NCBI GenBank assembly: GCA_963665735.1
Contig: OY762444.1
Location: forward strand, 3,858,042-3,922,041
Source of the DNA: CATOSK01 sp963665735
GTDB taxonomy: Bacteria > Chloroflexota > Dehalococcoidia > Lucifugimonadales > UBA3495
DNA: 64,000 nucleotides
Direction of reading: 5' to 3'
Shown piece after piece: positions 7,483 through 15,067 of the stretch. A program made the translations under genes and the position numbers. The notes beneath the pieces are model-generated. The model saw only the letters and a program-made list of their open reading frames with translations. It was not told the DNA's origin and made no database searches. The first letter of the stretch is position 1; every line of letters begins with the position of its first letter.

Positions 7483-9174
7483 GTGGAGTTAAAAGGTTCG
7501 GAAATCATCTGCGAAAGTCTGCTCCGAGAGGGAGTGGACGTACTTTTCGGGCATCCTGGCGGGGCAATCCTGCCCTTCTACGATGCACTTTGGAGCTATC
7601 CCCAACTGCGGCATATCCTGGTGCGGCATGAGCAATCGGCGGCCCACGCCGCCGACGGCTACGCGCGGGTGACGGGCCGTCCAGGGGTCTGCGTGGCAAC
7701 GTCCGGGCCGGGGGCCACCAACCTGGTGACGGGCATCATGGGCGCGCGGGCCGACTCGGTGCCGATGGTGGCTATCACCGGACAGGTGGCGCGGGCAGCG
7801 TTGGGGTCGGAGGCGTTCCAGGAATGCGACATCTGCTCCATCGCCGCCGCCTGCACCAAGCGGACGTACCTGGTGATGTCGGCCCGGGACTTGGCGCCAA
7901 CCATCCATGAGGCGTTCCGCACGGCGATGGAAGGAAGGCCGGGGCCGGTGTTGATTGACGTTCCCCGGGACGTGCAGTTGGAGTTGGCTGAGTTCGAGTA
8001 TCCGCCCATACCGGAAGATACGATTGCGCCGGTTTCGCCGGAGACGCTGGCCTACGCGCCGGAGGCGGCCCGGTTGATTAACGAGGCGGAACGTCCGGTA
8101 ATCATCAGCGGCCACGGCATCCTGGCATCGGGGGCGGTGGAGGAACTGAAGGCGCTGGCGGAAACTACGGGCATCCCGGTAATCAACACGCTGCTGGGAC
8201 TGAGCGGGTTTCCGCGCAACCACCCGCTGAGCCTGGGGATGCTGGGGATGCACGGAATGTATTGGAACAACCTGGTGGTGGACCAGGCGGACTTGCTCAT
8301 CGGGCTGGGGATGCGGTTTGATGACCGGGTGACGGGACGGGTTTCGGGTTTCGCGCCCAACGCCAAAATCATTCACCTGGACATTGAACCTACGCAGGTG
8401 GGGCGGAACGTGGAGGTGACAGTGCCGCTGGTGGGCGACGCCAAGGCGGTGCTGCGGGAGTTGACGCCGCTGGTGAAGTACGTTGACCGGCCCGACTGGA
8501 TGCGGAACATCGCCGAATTGCGGGGGGGACACCCTTCGCTGGCGATTCCCCCGTCGGATATGCTGCAACCGCAAGAGGTGATGGCGGAGTTGAACGAAAC
8601 GCTGCAAGAGCAGCCGGACACGGTGATTGTGACCGGGGTGGGCCAGCACCAGATGTGGGCGGCGCAGTTCCTCTTCTTCAACGCCTACAACACTTTCGTG
8701 TCGTCGGGCGGGCTGGGAGCGATGGGCTTTGAGTTGCCGGCGGCGATGGGAGCGCAGGTTGCCAGGCCGGATACGCCGGTTTGGAGCATCGCCGGGGACG
8801 GGGGGTTCCAGATGACCCTGCAAGAGCTGGCGACGGTGGCCCAGGAACACCTGCCCATCAAGATTGCCCTGTTCAACAACGGCTACCTGGGCATGGTCAA
8901 GCAGTGGCAAGAGTTGTTTTTCAACAACCACTTGAAGGACGTGCCGATTCCGGGGCCGGAGTTCGTTAAACTGGCCGAGGCTTACGGGATTCCGGCGCGG
9001 CGGGTGACGCTGCGGGAGGAAGTGATGCCGGCGCTGCGGGAGGCGCGGGAGTATGATGGGCCGTACCTGATTGAGTTCGTGGTAAACCCGGAGACACACG
9101 TTTACCCGATGGTGCCGCCGGGGGGTTCGCTGGCGGATACGCTGGAAGACCCGTTGACGGCTGCTGCGGCGTAA
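7483..9174 (+). CDS. ilvB: Acetolactate synthase, catalytic (large) subunit
   Basis: AHAS condenses pyruvate with pyruvate or 2-oxobutyrate, the first common step of branched-chain amino acid synthesis. GHPGGAILPFYDAL, the catalytic Glu50 (RHEQSAAHAADGYAR) and the ThDP/Mg motif GDGGFQMTLQELATV...ALFNNGYLGMVKQWQ are present; 563 residues is full length. The start is a GTG preceded by GGGGG. The T-box leader supports a role in amino acid synthesis. No ilvN regulatory subunit or ilvC follows, which is unusual; the next gene encodes an unrelated HTH protein. Confidence 0.93.
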   Translation: MELKGSEIICESLLREGVDVLFGHPGGAILPFYDALWSYPQLRHILVRHEQSAAHAADGYARVTGRPGVCVATSGPGATNLVTGIMGARADSVPMVAITGQVARAALGSEAFQECDICSIAAACTKRTYLVMSARDLAPTIHEAFRTAMEGRPGPVLIDVPRDVQLELAEFEYPPIPEDTIAPVSPETLAYAPEAARLINEAERPVIISGHGILASGAVEELKALAETTGIPVINTLLGLSGFPRNHPLSLGMLGMHGMYWNNLVVDQADLLIGLGMRFDDRVTGRVSGFAPNAKIIHLDIEPTQVGRNVEVTVPLVGDAKAVLRELTPLVKYVDRPDWMRNIAELRGGHPSLAIPPSDMLQPQEVMAELNETLQEQPDTVIVTGVGQHQMWAAQFLFFNAYNTFVSSGGLGAMGFELPAAMGAQVARPDTPVWSIAGDGGFQMTLQELATVAQEHLPIKIALFNNGYLGMVKQWQELFFNNHLKDVPIPGPEFVKLAEAYGIPARRVTLREEVMPALREAREYDGPYLIEFVVNPETHVYPMVPPGGSLADTLEDPLTAAAA

Positions 9175-9244
9175 GGGGCAAATCGGGGTTTGCCCGTGAT
9201 GTTGGGGTCAGACACTTCCAAGGGGTGAACCAACGGAGGACAAC

Positions 9245-9658
9245 ATGGCGGAATGGGTATCCATCCAAGAGGCGTCGCGGCGTCTGAATGTGTCGCAGGA
9301 CGTGGTGCGGCGTTATGCACGGGAAGGGCGGTTGAACGCCAAGAGAGAGGACACCGGCGGCGCTGGCCGGGCCGGGTGGGTGGTGGAACTGCCGGATGAG
9401 CCTTTTGAGGATGATTTCAAGGGACGTATCCGGGGGATTGCCGAGAGTTTGACGCCTTGGTGGTGGTCAAGCCCGGACAAGAGCCAGGAAGTTCACTACG
9501 TGGACGGCCTGGGGGTGGAGGAAATCGAGGCGCTGTTCCTGTGCGGGTTGATGACGGACAACATTTGGGCGGCGGTGGGGCATGACCCCAGCCAACGCTG
9601 CCCGGAATGCCTGGAGCAAGTGGAACGGCGGGGTTTGCCGCTGGAGACGCGGGAGTAG
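9245..9658 (+). CDS. Helix-turn-helix (excisionase/MerR-like) domain protein, function unknown
   Basis: 137 residues. Residues 4-35 (WVSIQEASRRLNVSQDVVRRYAREGRLNAKR) form a winged HTH as in Xis/MerR-type domains, followed by a short wing (GRAGWVVELP). The C-terminal half is not recognised. It contains WWWSS, a DGLGVEEIEALFLCGLMTDN segment and a CPECLEQ pair of cysteines that could hold a metal with other residues. A clean GGAGG precedes the ATG. No integrase or phage gene is nearby, so a recombination role is unsupported. A small regulator is the simplest reading. Confidence 0.6.
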   Translation: MAEWVSIQEASRRLNVSQDVVRRYAREGRLNAKREDTGGAGRAGWVVELPDEPFEDDFKGRIRGIAESLTPWWWSSPDKSQEVHYVDGLGVEEIEALFLCGLMTDNIWAAVGHDPSQRCPECLEQVERRGLPLETRE

Positions 9659-9710
9659 GTAGGTACGGGTCTGCGGCGAAACGGCGGGACAATTGCCAAC
9701 GGGGTCTGGG

Positions 9711-9749
9711 CAAGGATTTCTGGATTCCGGCCTACGCCGGAATGACGGT
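9711..9749. repeat. Family A palindromic repeat
   Basis: CAAGGATTTCTGG, ATTCCGGCCTACGCCGGAAT, GACGG. A decayed variant (GATTCCTGCGAAAGTGGGAA) follows at 9805-9832. Confidence 0.85.
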
Positions 9750-9863
9750 AGCTATTGGGAGGGATTTACACCCCCACCTTGATTATTCCCATCGTGGGGG
9801 AGACGTGGATTCCTGCGAAAGTGGGAATGACGGGTACACAAGGGGGGAAGGAATTTTGCAAAG

Positions 9864-9895
9864 AAAGGCCCCCGTCGTTAACGACGAGGGCCTTT
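9864..9895. terminator. Bidirectional hairpin terminator
   Basis: AAAGGCCCCCGTCG, loop TTAA, CGACGAGGGCCTTT. The stem is nearly perfect, with A-run and T-run ends on both strands. It lies between the convergent HTH gene and the methyltransferase gene. Confidence 0.75.
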
Positions 9896-9919
9896 AACTG
9901 CTGAGGTTGCGGGGGTTGG

Positions 9920-10546
9920 TCAGGTTACCTGGAAGACGCGGACTTCGTGGACTACTTCGGGTTCTCCCTTGGGTAGGGGATGGTAACGGTCGCTGACTTC
10001 GGTCAGTTTCCACTTGCCGGCGGCTACGAGTTCGTCCTGCTTGTCCTTGAAACCGCCGGTCTCGTCAATGTCCGGGCGGATGCTGAACACGATATGACCG
10101 CCGGGCCGGGTGATGCGTACCAGTTCATCGAAGGAACCGGCGGGGGCATGGCCCAAGGTGAAAACGCCGACACTGATAACGGCGTCGAATTCGTCGGTCT
10201 GGTAGTCAAGTTGGTCGCCCAGGGCCATCTTGTGAAATTCGCGGTAAACGCCCTTTTTCTCGGCGGCGTCCAACATTCCCTGGGACAAGTCCATCGCAAC
10301 CAGGTTGGTGTATCCCATTTTGGCGAGGACTTCGCCGACCAAGCCGGTGCCGGCGCCGGCGTCCAGGATGCGGGCGTCGTTGGCGACGTACTTGGCTAAG
10401 GACTGGGACGCGGCCTGGGGGGAAATCCAGCCGAACTCGGTGTCCAAGTCCTGGTCGTATTCGTCGGCCCACTGGTCGTAGCGTTCTTCCAACTCCTGGT
10501 CGGTGGTGGAGGAATAGACCCATTGGACGCGGTCTTGTGGCTGCAT
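9920..10546 (-). CDS. Class I SAM-dependent methyltransferase (METTL27/WBSCR27-like)
   Basis: 208 residues. YDQWADEYDQDLDTEFGW precedes motif I, ILDAGAGTGLVGEVLAK, with the acidic residue of motif II in VAMDLSQGMLDAAE and motif post-I/III in DAVISVGVFTLGHAP and ITRPGGHIVFSIRPD. This is a standard Rossmann methyltransferase most like the small WBSCR27-type family; the substrate is not known. Its start is 33 bases downstream of the next methyltransferase stop on the same strand, so it may belong to the panD operon. Confidence 0.8.
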   Translation of the reverse strand: MQPQDRVQWVYSSTTDQELEERYDQWADEYDQDLDTEFGWISPQAASQSLAKYVANDARILDAGAGTGLVGEVLAKMGYTNLVAMDLSQGMLDAAEKKGVYREFHKMALGDQLDYQTDEFDAVISVGVFTLGHAPAGSFDELVRITRPGGHIVFSIRPDIDETGGFKDKQDELVAAGKWKLTEVSDRYHPLPKGEPEVVHEVRVFQVT

Positions 10547-10579
10547 GGCTGCCTCTTGCGCTGGGAGATTACTGCCGGT

Positions 10580-11398
10580 TTACTTTTTGCAGACGTACAA
10601 GGCCCAACCGACTTCGCCGCGGGAGACGGCCAGGGCGGTTTCGGCGTAAGCCTTGTGCAGGTAGTCAAACCGTTCCTGGTGTTCGGGGTCGCTGCGGGAG
10701 GCCAGTTCGGAAAGACATTCGTAGCTGGTCTGGAGATGACCGGAAAGGTCGTGGGCTTCGACTATCTGGAAACCGGCGTCTTTCAGGGATTGCTGGTAGG
10801 AATCGAAGGTAAAGTCGGTGTCGTAGAGGAGCCGCTCGTAAACGTACTTACGGGCGTCCTCGCCGACGTTGGGGTTGGGCTTGGTCAGGTCGTCGAAAAC
10901 GAAGGTTCCGCCGGGGGCCAACACCCGGTAAACCTCGCGCAGGACGGCCTCTTTGTCGGGGACGTGGTAGATGGTGGCCTGACTCCAGGCGCGGGTGAAA
11001 GTCCCTTCCTCAAAGGGCAGTTCAGTGGCCGAGGCTTTGTGAAACTCGGTGCGGGCCTGAACCTCGGCGGACTCGTCCAGCAAGGACGCCTTGGCGTTGT
11101 CAATGCGGACGCCGCTAAGGTCAATGCCGGTGGCGCGGCAGCCGGTTTCCTTGGTCAGCCAGACGGCGGTGGTGCCGCTGCCGCAACCCACGTCCAAGAG
11201 GGAGTCGGCTGCGGTGATGTTGCCGATTTGGCACATGAAGCGGTTGAGGTTGCCGGCGGCCTGGAGGAAGTTGCGGCCGGTGGTGTCGTCGAAGAGGCCC
11301 CAGTGGACGCTGCCGTCCTTGTCCCACAAGGCGCGATAGACGACATCCTCTTCGTCGTAGTAGCTTTCGGTTTCGGCTTCAGTGTACTTGTGCAACAT
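10580..11398 (-). CDS. Class I SAM-dependent methyltransferase (UbiE/MPBQ/phosphoethanolamine-type)
   Basis: 272 residues starting at MLHKYTEAETESYYDEEDVVYRALW. Motif I is SLLDVGCGSGTTAVWL, the SAM acidic loop is GIDLSGVRIDNAKASL, and RAWSQATIYHVPDKEAVLREVYRVLAPGGTFVFDDL gives motifs II-III. The length and C-terminal LKDAGFQIVEAHDLSGHLQTSYE are typical of small-molecule O/N/C-methyltransferases such as glycine-sarcosine or quinone methylases. The ATG at 11398 lies 20 bases inside panD, so translation is coupled. A longer frame to 11563 would only re-read panD. Confidence 0.8.
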   Translation of the reverse strand: MLHKYTEAETESYYDEEDVVYRALWDKDGSVHWGLFDDTTGRNFLQAAGNLNRFMCQIGNITAADSLLDVGCGSGTTAVWLTKETGCRATGIDLSGVRIDNAKASLLDESAEVQARTEFHKASATELPFEEGTFTRAWSQATIYHVPDKEAVLREVYRVLAPGGTFVFDDLTKPNPNVGEDARKYVYERLLYDTDFTFDSYQQSLKDAGFQIVEAHDLSGHLQTSYECLSELASRSDPEHQERFDYLHKAYAETALAVSRGEVGWALYVCKK

Positions 11399-11750
11399 TG
11401 GGCGCGCCCTCCAGATATTCAACCAACCGATTCCGGCTGTCCACCAGGATGCACTGGGGTTTGGTGGGAACGTCGGTGACTTCGAAGGCCATGATGATGA
11501 CCTTGTGGCCGGGGCCGCTGAGCTTGGCGGCGGCGCCCTGGATGGATATGTCGCCCTGGCCACGGGGGCCGGGGATAACGTAGGTCTCGAAACGGTTGCC
11601 GTTGTTGATGTCGCAGACCAGGACCTTTTCGTGGTCCCAGATGTCCACGCTGTCCATCAGGTCTTCGTCCACAACGATGCTACCGATGTAGTCCTCGTTG
11701 CAGTTGGTGACGGTGGCGCGGTGAATTTTAGACCTCAGCAGTTCGCGCAT
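11379..11750 (-). CDS. panD: Aspartate 1-decarboxylase (pyruvoyl enzyme)
   Basis: PanD makes beta-alanine for pantothenate/CoA. MRELLRSKIHRATVTNCNED begins the usual fold. The self-cleavage site is Gly23-Ser24 in EDYIGSIVVDEDLMD; the new Ser24 end becomes the pyruvoyl group. GNRFETYVI carries the conserved Arg, and INNGNRF plus GDISIQGAAAKL complete the barrel. The 123 residues match PanD. An AGGAG lies 11 bases before the ATG. It follows a 41-codon small ORF and a strong minus-strand promoter, and overlaps the next methyltransferase by 20 bases. Confidence 0.95.
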   Translation of the reverse strand: MRELLRSKIHRATVTNCNEDYIGSIVVDEDLMDSVDIWDHEKVLVCDINNGNRFETYVIPGPRGQGDISIQGAAAKLSGPGHKVIIMAFEVTDVPTKPQCILVDSRNRLVEYLEGAPNVAQVH

Positions 11751-11908
11751 TTTGGGTTGACTCTCCTTATTGATTATTTGGCCGGCAAGCAGCCCGGCCA
11801 GGCAGGGGGCAACCCGGTACGTCTGCGCGGGGCGCAATCCGATATTGAGGGCTGCCAGTCCTGAAAAGGGGTAAACGGGGTTTAGCGGCGGTTTTGGTGG
11901 GGGAGCAG

Positions 11909-12034
11909 CTAAGGCTCGCAGGGGAGGGCGTGTCTGCGGCGCCCTTTGGGGATGAAGGAAACGGGGGCCGGCCCGGCAATACGCCAGGGGGTTACCCGTT
12001 TACTGGGATAGCCTAAGGGGTCGTTGGTACTCAT
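11909..12034 (-). CDS. Putative 41-residue small protein or leader peptide upstream of panD
   Basis: ATG at 12034 is preceded by a perfect AGGAGG with a 7-base spacer, the best ribosome-binding site in this area. The frame encodes MSTNDPLGYPSKRVTPWRIA followed by GPAPVSFIP and a basic tail (KGRRRHALPCEP), then TAG. It lies between the TTGACA/TAGTAT promoter at 12241-12269 and panD. It is unlike any family I know: proline-rich, basic and non-hydrophobic. It could be a small protein, a leader peptide, or chance, but the combination of site and promoter argues for translation. Confidence 0.45.
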   Translation of the reverse strand: MSTNDPLGYPSKRVTPWRIAGPAPVSFIPKGRRRHALPCEP

Positions 12035-12240
12035 CCGGTAACCTCCTGAACTCACTGGGGTTTAAGGCACGTTGGGGTTGAGCCGGGGTTTGCCGTCGTG
12101 CCATCCGCCGCAGTGACGGGACGAAAAGCCAAGGCGAGCGCCGCGGAAATTGTGCGGTCTCGATCTAAATTTGCCGTTGGCCGGTACAAGGGTTGGGTTT
12201 ACGTTGGTTGAAGTCGGCCCTTGCCGGCTTGGGCTATCCG

Positions 12241-12269
12241 ATACTAGCGGCATTTGCCGGCAATGTCAA
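12241..12269 (-). promoter_or_regulatory. Strong predicted promoter of the small ORF-panD-methyltransferase operon
   Basis: Minus strand: perfect TTGACA (12269-12264), 17-bp spacer, TAGTAT (12246-12241). The start is expected near 12234, giving a leader of about 200 nt before the small ORF. The leader contains several GC-rich inverted repeats but matches no riboswitch I know. Confidence 0.65.
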
Positions 12270-12496
12270 ATCCAAAACGGCCAAAATTGGGGGATCTGGC
12301 CGGAAGAATTGAGTTGGATTCAAGGGATTTTGAGGTGGTTTTTGGTCAAAAATCAAGAAAACGCATAAAGGAACAACATGGGCCGGGCGGCGGGGACGGG
12401 GTTATGGCTAGGATTTCGTGGAGTAGGGGCATGATTGGCCGTGTCTCTGCGGTTGTCGCGGTTGGTTGATGGGGATTTGCCCCGTGGGGACGCGAC

Positions 12497-12527
12497 TTGC
12501 AGATTGGCCGGGTTGTTAATGTATGAT
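12497..12527 (+). promoter_or_regulatory. Possible promoter for the D-aminoacylase gene
   Basis: TTGCAG at 12497-12502 and TATGAT at 12522-12527 with a 19-bp spacer. A TGTTAATGT word overlaps the -10 region. The gap 12270-12496 holds no recognisable gene. Confidence 0.35.
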
Positions 12528-12556
12528 GGGGGCGGTATAGGCGAAATTGCGGCGAC

Positions 12557-14128
12557 ATGAGGATGGGCATGGTTGACTTGCTGATACGGAACGGGTTGGT
12601 TATTGACGGCTCCGGGGCGCCGGGTTTCCGGGCCAGCGTGGGGGTTACCGGGGATACGCTGACGGTGATTGAAGGGGACACTTCGGACGTAGAGGCGGGG
12701 TGGGTGATTGACGCCGAGGGTTATGCGGTCTGCCCCGGTTTCATTGATATGCACTCCCATTCGGACTTGATGCTGCTGAACGAACCGGAACACCATCCGA
12801 AAGTGCGGCAGGGCGTGACCACGGAGGCGCTGGGGATGGATGGCCTTTCCTACGCCCCGGCGTCGCCGCAAAACCTGGAATGGCTGCTGAATTACCTGGC
12901 GGCGGTGAACGGCCGGCCGCCGGCGGATGTGCGTTGGGGCAGCGTCAGGGAATTTCTGCAACTGCTGGACCGGCAGGCGTCGTGCAACGTGGTTTATTTC
13001 GTTCCCCACGCCGCCATACGAGTGGAAGCGATGGGTTGGGATGACCGACTGCCCACCGGGGCGGAACTGCGACGGATGCAGGAATTGGCCCGCCAGGGTA
13101 TGCGGGAGGGGGCCTTCGGGTTCGCCACCGGGTTGACCTACGCGCCGGGGGCGTTCAGCGATACGGATGAACTGGTGGCGGTGGCGCAAGCGGTGGGAGA
13201 ATTGGGCGGGTTTTACATGACTCACGCCCGGTACAGCCTGGGCGACCGGCTGCTGGACCCCTTCCGGGAGGCGTTGGAGATTGGGCGGCGGGCCGGGCTG
13301 CCGGTGCATATATCCCACTACCACAGCCCGGTGGAAGGGATGGGTCAACGGATGGTGGAGCTGGTGGACGACGGGCTGAACGCCGGGTTGGACGTTTCGT
13401 ATGACCAGTACCCCTACCCGGCGGCCAGCACACTGCTCCATTCGCTGCTGCCCTACTGGGCGCACGCCGGGGGGCCGAATGCCCTGCTGGAACGGATTAA
13501 AGACCGGGATATTCGGGGTGAAATGGGGGATTCGGTGTATCCGCAATGGGGAATGACGCTGGAACATTACATTTTCAGCCACGTCAAGACGGAGGCCAAC
13601 AAGGAATGGGAAGGACGGTCGTTGACGGACTTGGCGGACACCCGCGGCGGGAGGATGGTTGACGCCATTTGTGACTTTCTGATTGAGGAAGACCTGGAAG
13701 TGGCTTTCGTAGCGCGGACGGGGAACCCGGACAACATTCGGACAATTTTGCGGCACCCGGCGCAAATGGTGGGGTCGGACGGGCTGTTGACGGGGGGTTA
13801 TCCCAACCCGCGGAGTTACGGCACTTTTCCCTACGTTCTGGGGCAGTTGGCGCGGGATGAAGGACTGCTGCGGTTGGAGACGGCGGTGCAAAAGATGACG
13901 GGCGCGCCAGCGCAGCGTTTGGGACTGAAAGACCGGGGGATTGTGCGGGACGGCTACAAGGCTGACCTGGCGCTGTTCGACCCGCAGCGGGTGGCGGCGA
14001 CGGCGACTTTTGATGAGCCGCGGCAGTATCCGGAGGGGATTGACTACGTGATAGTCAACGGGGAGGTTGTGGTAGATAATGGGGAACATACCGGGGCGCT
14101 GCCGGGGCGGGCGCTGCGGTCGCAATAG
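12557..14128 (+). CDS. N-acyl-D-amino-acid deacylase (D-aminoacylase) family amidohydrolase
   Basis: About 520 residues. VDLLIRNGLVIDGSG and ADLALFDP are the two halves of the beta-sandwich; GFIDMHSHSDLML gives the HxH metal site. HISHYHSPVEG and SDGLLTGGYPNPRSYGTFPYVLGQLARDEG are D-aminoacylase signatures, with the catalytic Asp in the SDG segment. KMTGAPAQRLGLKDRG is also typical. The true start may be any of three nearby in-frame ATGs (12557, 12563, 12569). Related enzymes include dihydroorotase-like and N-acyl-D-glutamate deacylases; the specificity is unknown. Confidence 0.88.
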   Translation: MRMGMVDLLIRNGLVIDGSGAPGFRASVGVTGDTLTVIEGDTSDVEAGWVIDAEGYAVCPGFIDMHSHSDLMLLNEPEHHPKVRQGVTTEALGMDGLSYAPASPQNLEWLLNYLAAVNGRPPADVRWGSVREFLQLLDRQASCNVVYFVPHAAIRVEAMGWDDRLPTGAELRRMQELARQGMREGAFGFATGLTYAPGAFSDTDELVAVAQAVGELGGFYMTHARYSLGDRLLDPFREALEIGRRAGLPVHISHYHSPVEGMGQRMVELVDDGLNAGLDVSYDQYPYPAASTLLHSLLPYWAHAGGPNALLERIKDRDIRGEMGDSVYPQWGMTLEHYIFSHVKTEANKEWEGRSLTDLADTRGGRMVDAICDFLIEEDLEVAFVARTGNPDNIRTILRHPAQMVGSDGLLTGGYPNPRSYGTFPYVLGQLARDEGLLRLETAVQKMTGAPAQRLGLKDRGIVRDGYKADLALFDPQRVAATATFDEPRQYPEGIDYVIVNGEVVVDNGEHTGALPGRALRSQ

Positions 14129-14152
14129 CCCGTTGGCCGAGAGGGTAGGAAA

Positions 14153-14368
14153 ATGGCGGAAAATTCGTTGAAGTCATCCATTACCGTTGACGTTACCAAG
14201 AGCGAAGGTTACTACGTGGCGTCGTGCCGGGAAATTGCGGCGGTTACCCAAGGGCGCACTTTTGAGGAATTAACCGCGAATCTGCAAGAAGTGGTGGAGT
14301 TGCACCTGGAGGGCGAGGACCCGGGGGATTTTGGGTTGTTGCCGAACCCGTCAATCCTGATGGTTTAG
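14153..14368 (+). CDS. hicB: HicB-family antitoxin-like protein without adjacent HicA
   Basis: 71 residues. SITVDVTKSEGYYVASCREIAAVTQGRTFEELTANLQEVVELHLEGED is the partial RNase-H-like fold of HicB antitoxins. The C-terminal DNA-binding helix or ribbon domain is missing. It lies 24 bases after the amidohydrolase gene with GAGGGTAGG before the ATG. No hicA follows it directly; a second, related HicB begins about 220 bases later, paired with HicA. It is probably a paralogue left after duplication. Confidence 0.75.
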   Translation: MAENSLKSSITVDVTKSEGYYVASCREIAAVTQGRTFEELTANLQEVVELHLEGEDPGDFGLLPNPSILMV

Positions 14369-14455
14369 AAGTTTCAACCCATCATGCGGGCACGGCAGCC
14401 ATGCCCTTTCGAGTTGAATATGGCGGTTGTCCGTCATGGCTACGGCGCTGACGAT

Positions 14456-14525
14456 GAGGATTTCTGGATTCCGGCCTTCGCCGGAATGACGGTAGTTGCG
14501 GGGGTAAGGGCAGGTTGAAACCTGC
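14456..14525. repeat. Family A palindrome followed by a family D palindrome
   Basis: ATTCCGGCCTTCGCCGGAAT with flanks at 14456-14493, then GGGCAGGTTGAAACCTGCCC at 14504-14525. Both sit between the two hicB genes. Confidence 0.75.
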
Positions 14526-14586
14526 CCCACCAGTCAGGCAATGAATACTTGCAAGAGGAACAGCAACAGTCGGTCGGGGGTAGGTG

Positions 14587-14817
14587 ATGAAACCGGACGA
14601 AAGCATCAGAGCTCATATCAGGAAGGGTGAAGGCTATTACGTGGCGTCATGCCTGGAGATTGCCGTGGTCACACAAGGTTGTACCCTGGATGAAACGGTA
14701 GCCAATCTTCGGGAGGCGGTCTGTCTTTACTTGGAAGACGAAGACCTGGATGTGTTGGGCATTGTCCAGGACCCGCGCATTTTGATTACTATGGAGCTTG
14801 AGTCCACCCGTGCCTAG
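14587..14817 (+). CDS. hicB: HicB-family antitoxin
   Basis: 76 residues: SIRAHIRKGEGYYVASCLEIAVVTQGCTLDETVANLREAVCLYLEDED is the HicB core, closely similar to the protein at 14153-14368. A GTG three bases upstream is an alternative start. It overlaps hicA by eight bases, so the antitoxin is translated first and coupled to the toxin, the reverse of the common hicA-hicB order but known for HicBA-type loci. It would bind and block HicA and could repress the operon, though no DNA-binding extension is visible. Confidence 0.85.
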   Translation: MKPDESIRAHIRKGEGYYVASCLEIAVVTQGCTLDETVANLREAVCLYLEDEDLDVLGIVQDPRILITMELESTRA

Positions 14818-15055
14818 ACTAAGGCGTCTGACTTATCGGCAGGTGGAAACAATTTTGATCCGGCACGGATTTAGCGTTATTTCGCAAGAAGGCAGCCACG
14901 TAAAGTTGCGAAGGTTGTCGCTTGAAGGCGCCGAACAAAATTTGATGGTTCCACGGCATAGGCAAATTGACTTGGGCACCCTCCGGGCGATATACCGACA
15001 AGCGATACGTTTCATCCCGGAAGAGGACCTGCGGGGAGACTTCTACACCGATTAG
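14810..15055 (+). CDS. hicA: HicA-type mRNA interferase toxin
   Basis: 81 residues from the GTG at 14810 (a TTG at 14798 is an alternative). LTYRQVETILIRHGFSVISQEGSHVKLRR carries the dsRBD-like HicA fold with the catalytic His30 in GSHVKL. NLMVPRHRQIDLGTLRAIYRQAIRF matches the VP.H...L..GTLR.I..Q segment of the family. HicA cleaves mRNA when free of HicB. An acyl-CoA dehydrogenase gene follows 12 bases later, an odd neighbour, so read-through is likely. Confidence 0.88.
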   Translation: MPRLRRLTYRQVETILIRHGFSVISQEGSHVKLRRLSLEGAEQNLMVPRHRQIDLGTLRAIYRQAIRFIPEEDLRGDFYTD

Positions 15056-15067
15056 GCGGGAGGGATT

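Noticed and set aside
12353..14125. Long open frame on the minus strand opposite the D-aminoacylase gene
   Set aside because: It mirrors the codon pattern of the real gene, is rich in Arg, Pro and His, has no domain and no ribosome site. Similar antisense frames opposite ilvB, metH and coxL were rejected for the same reason.
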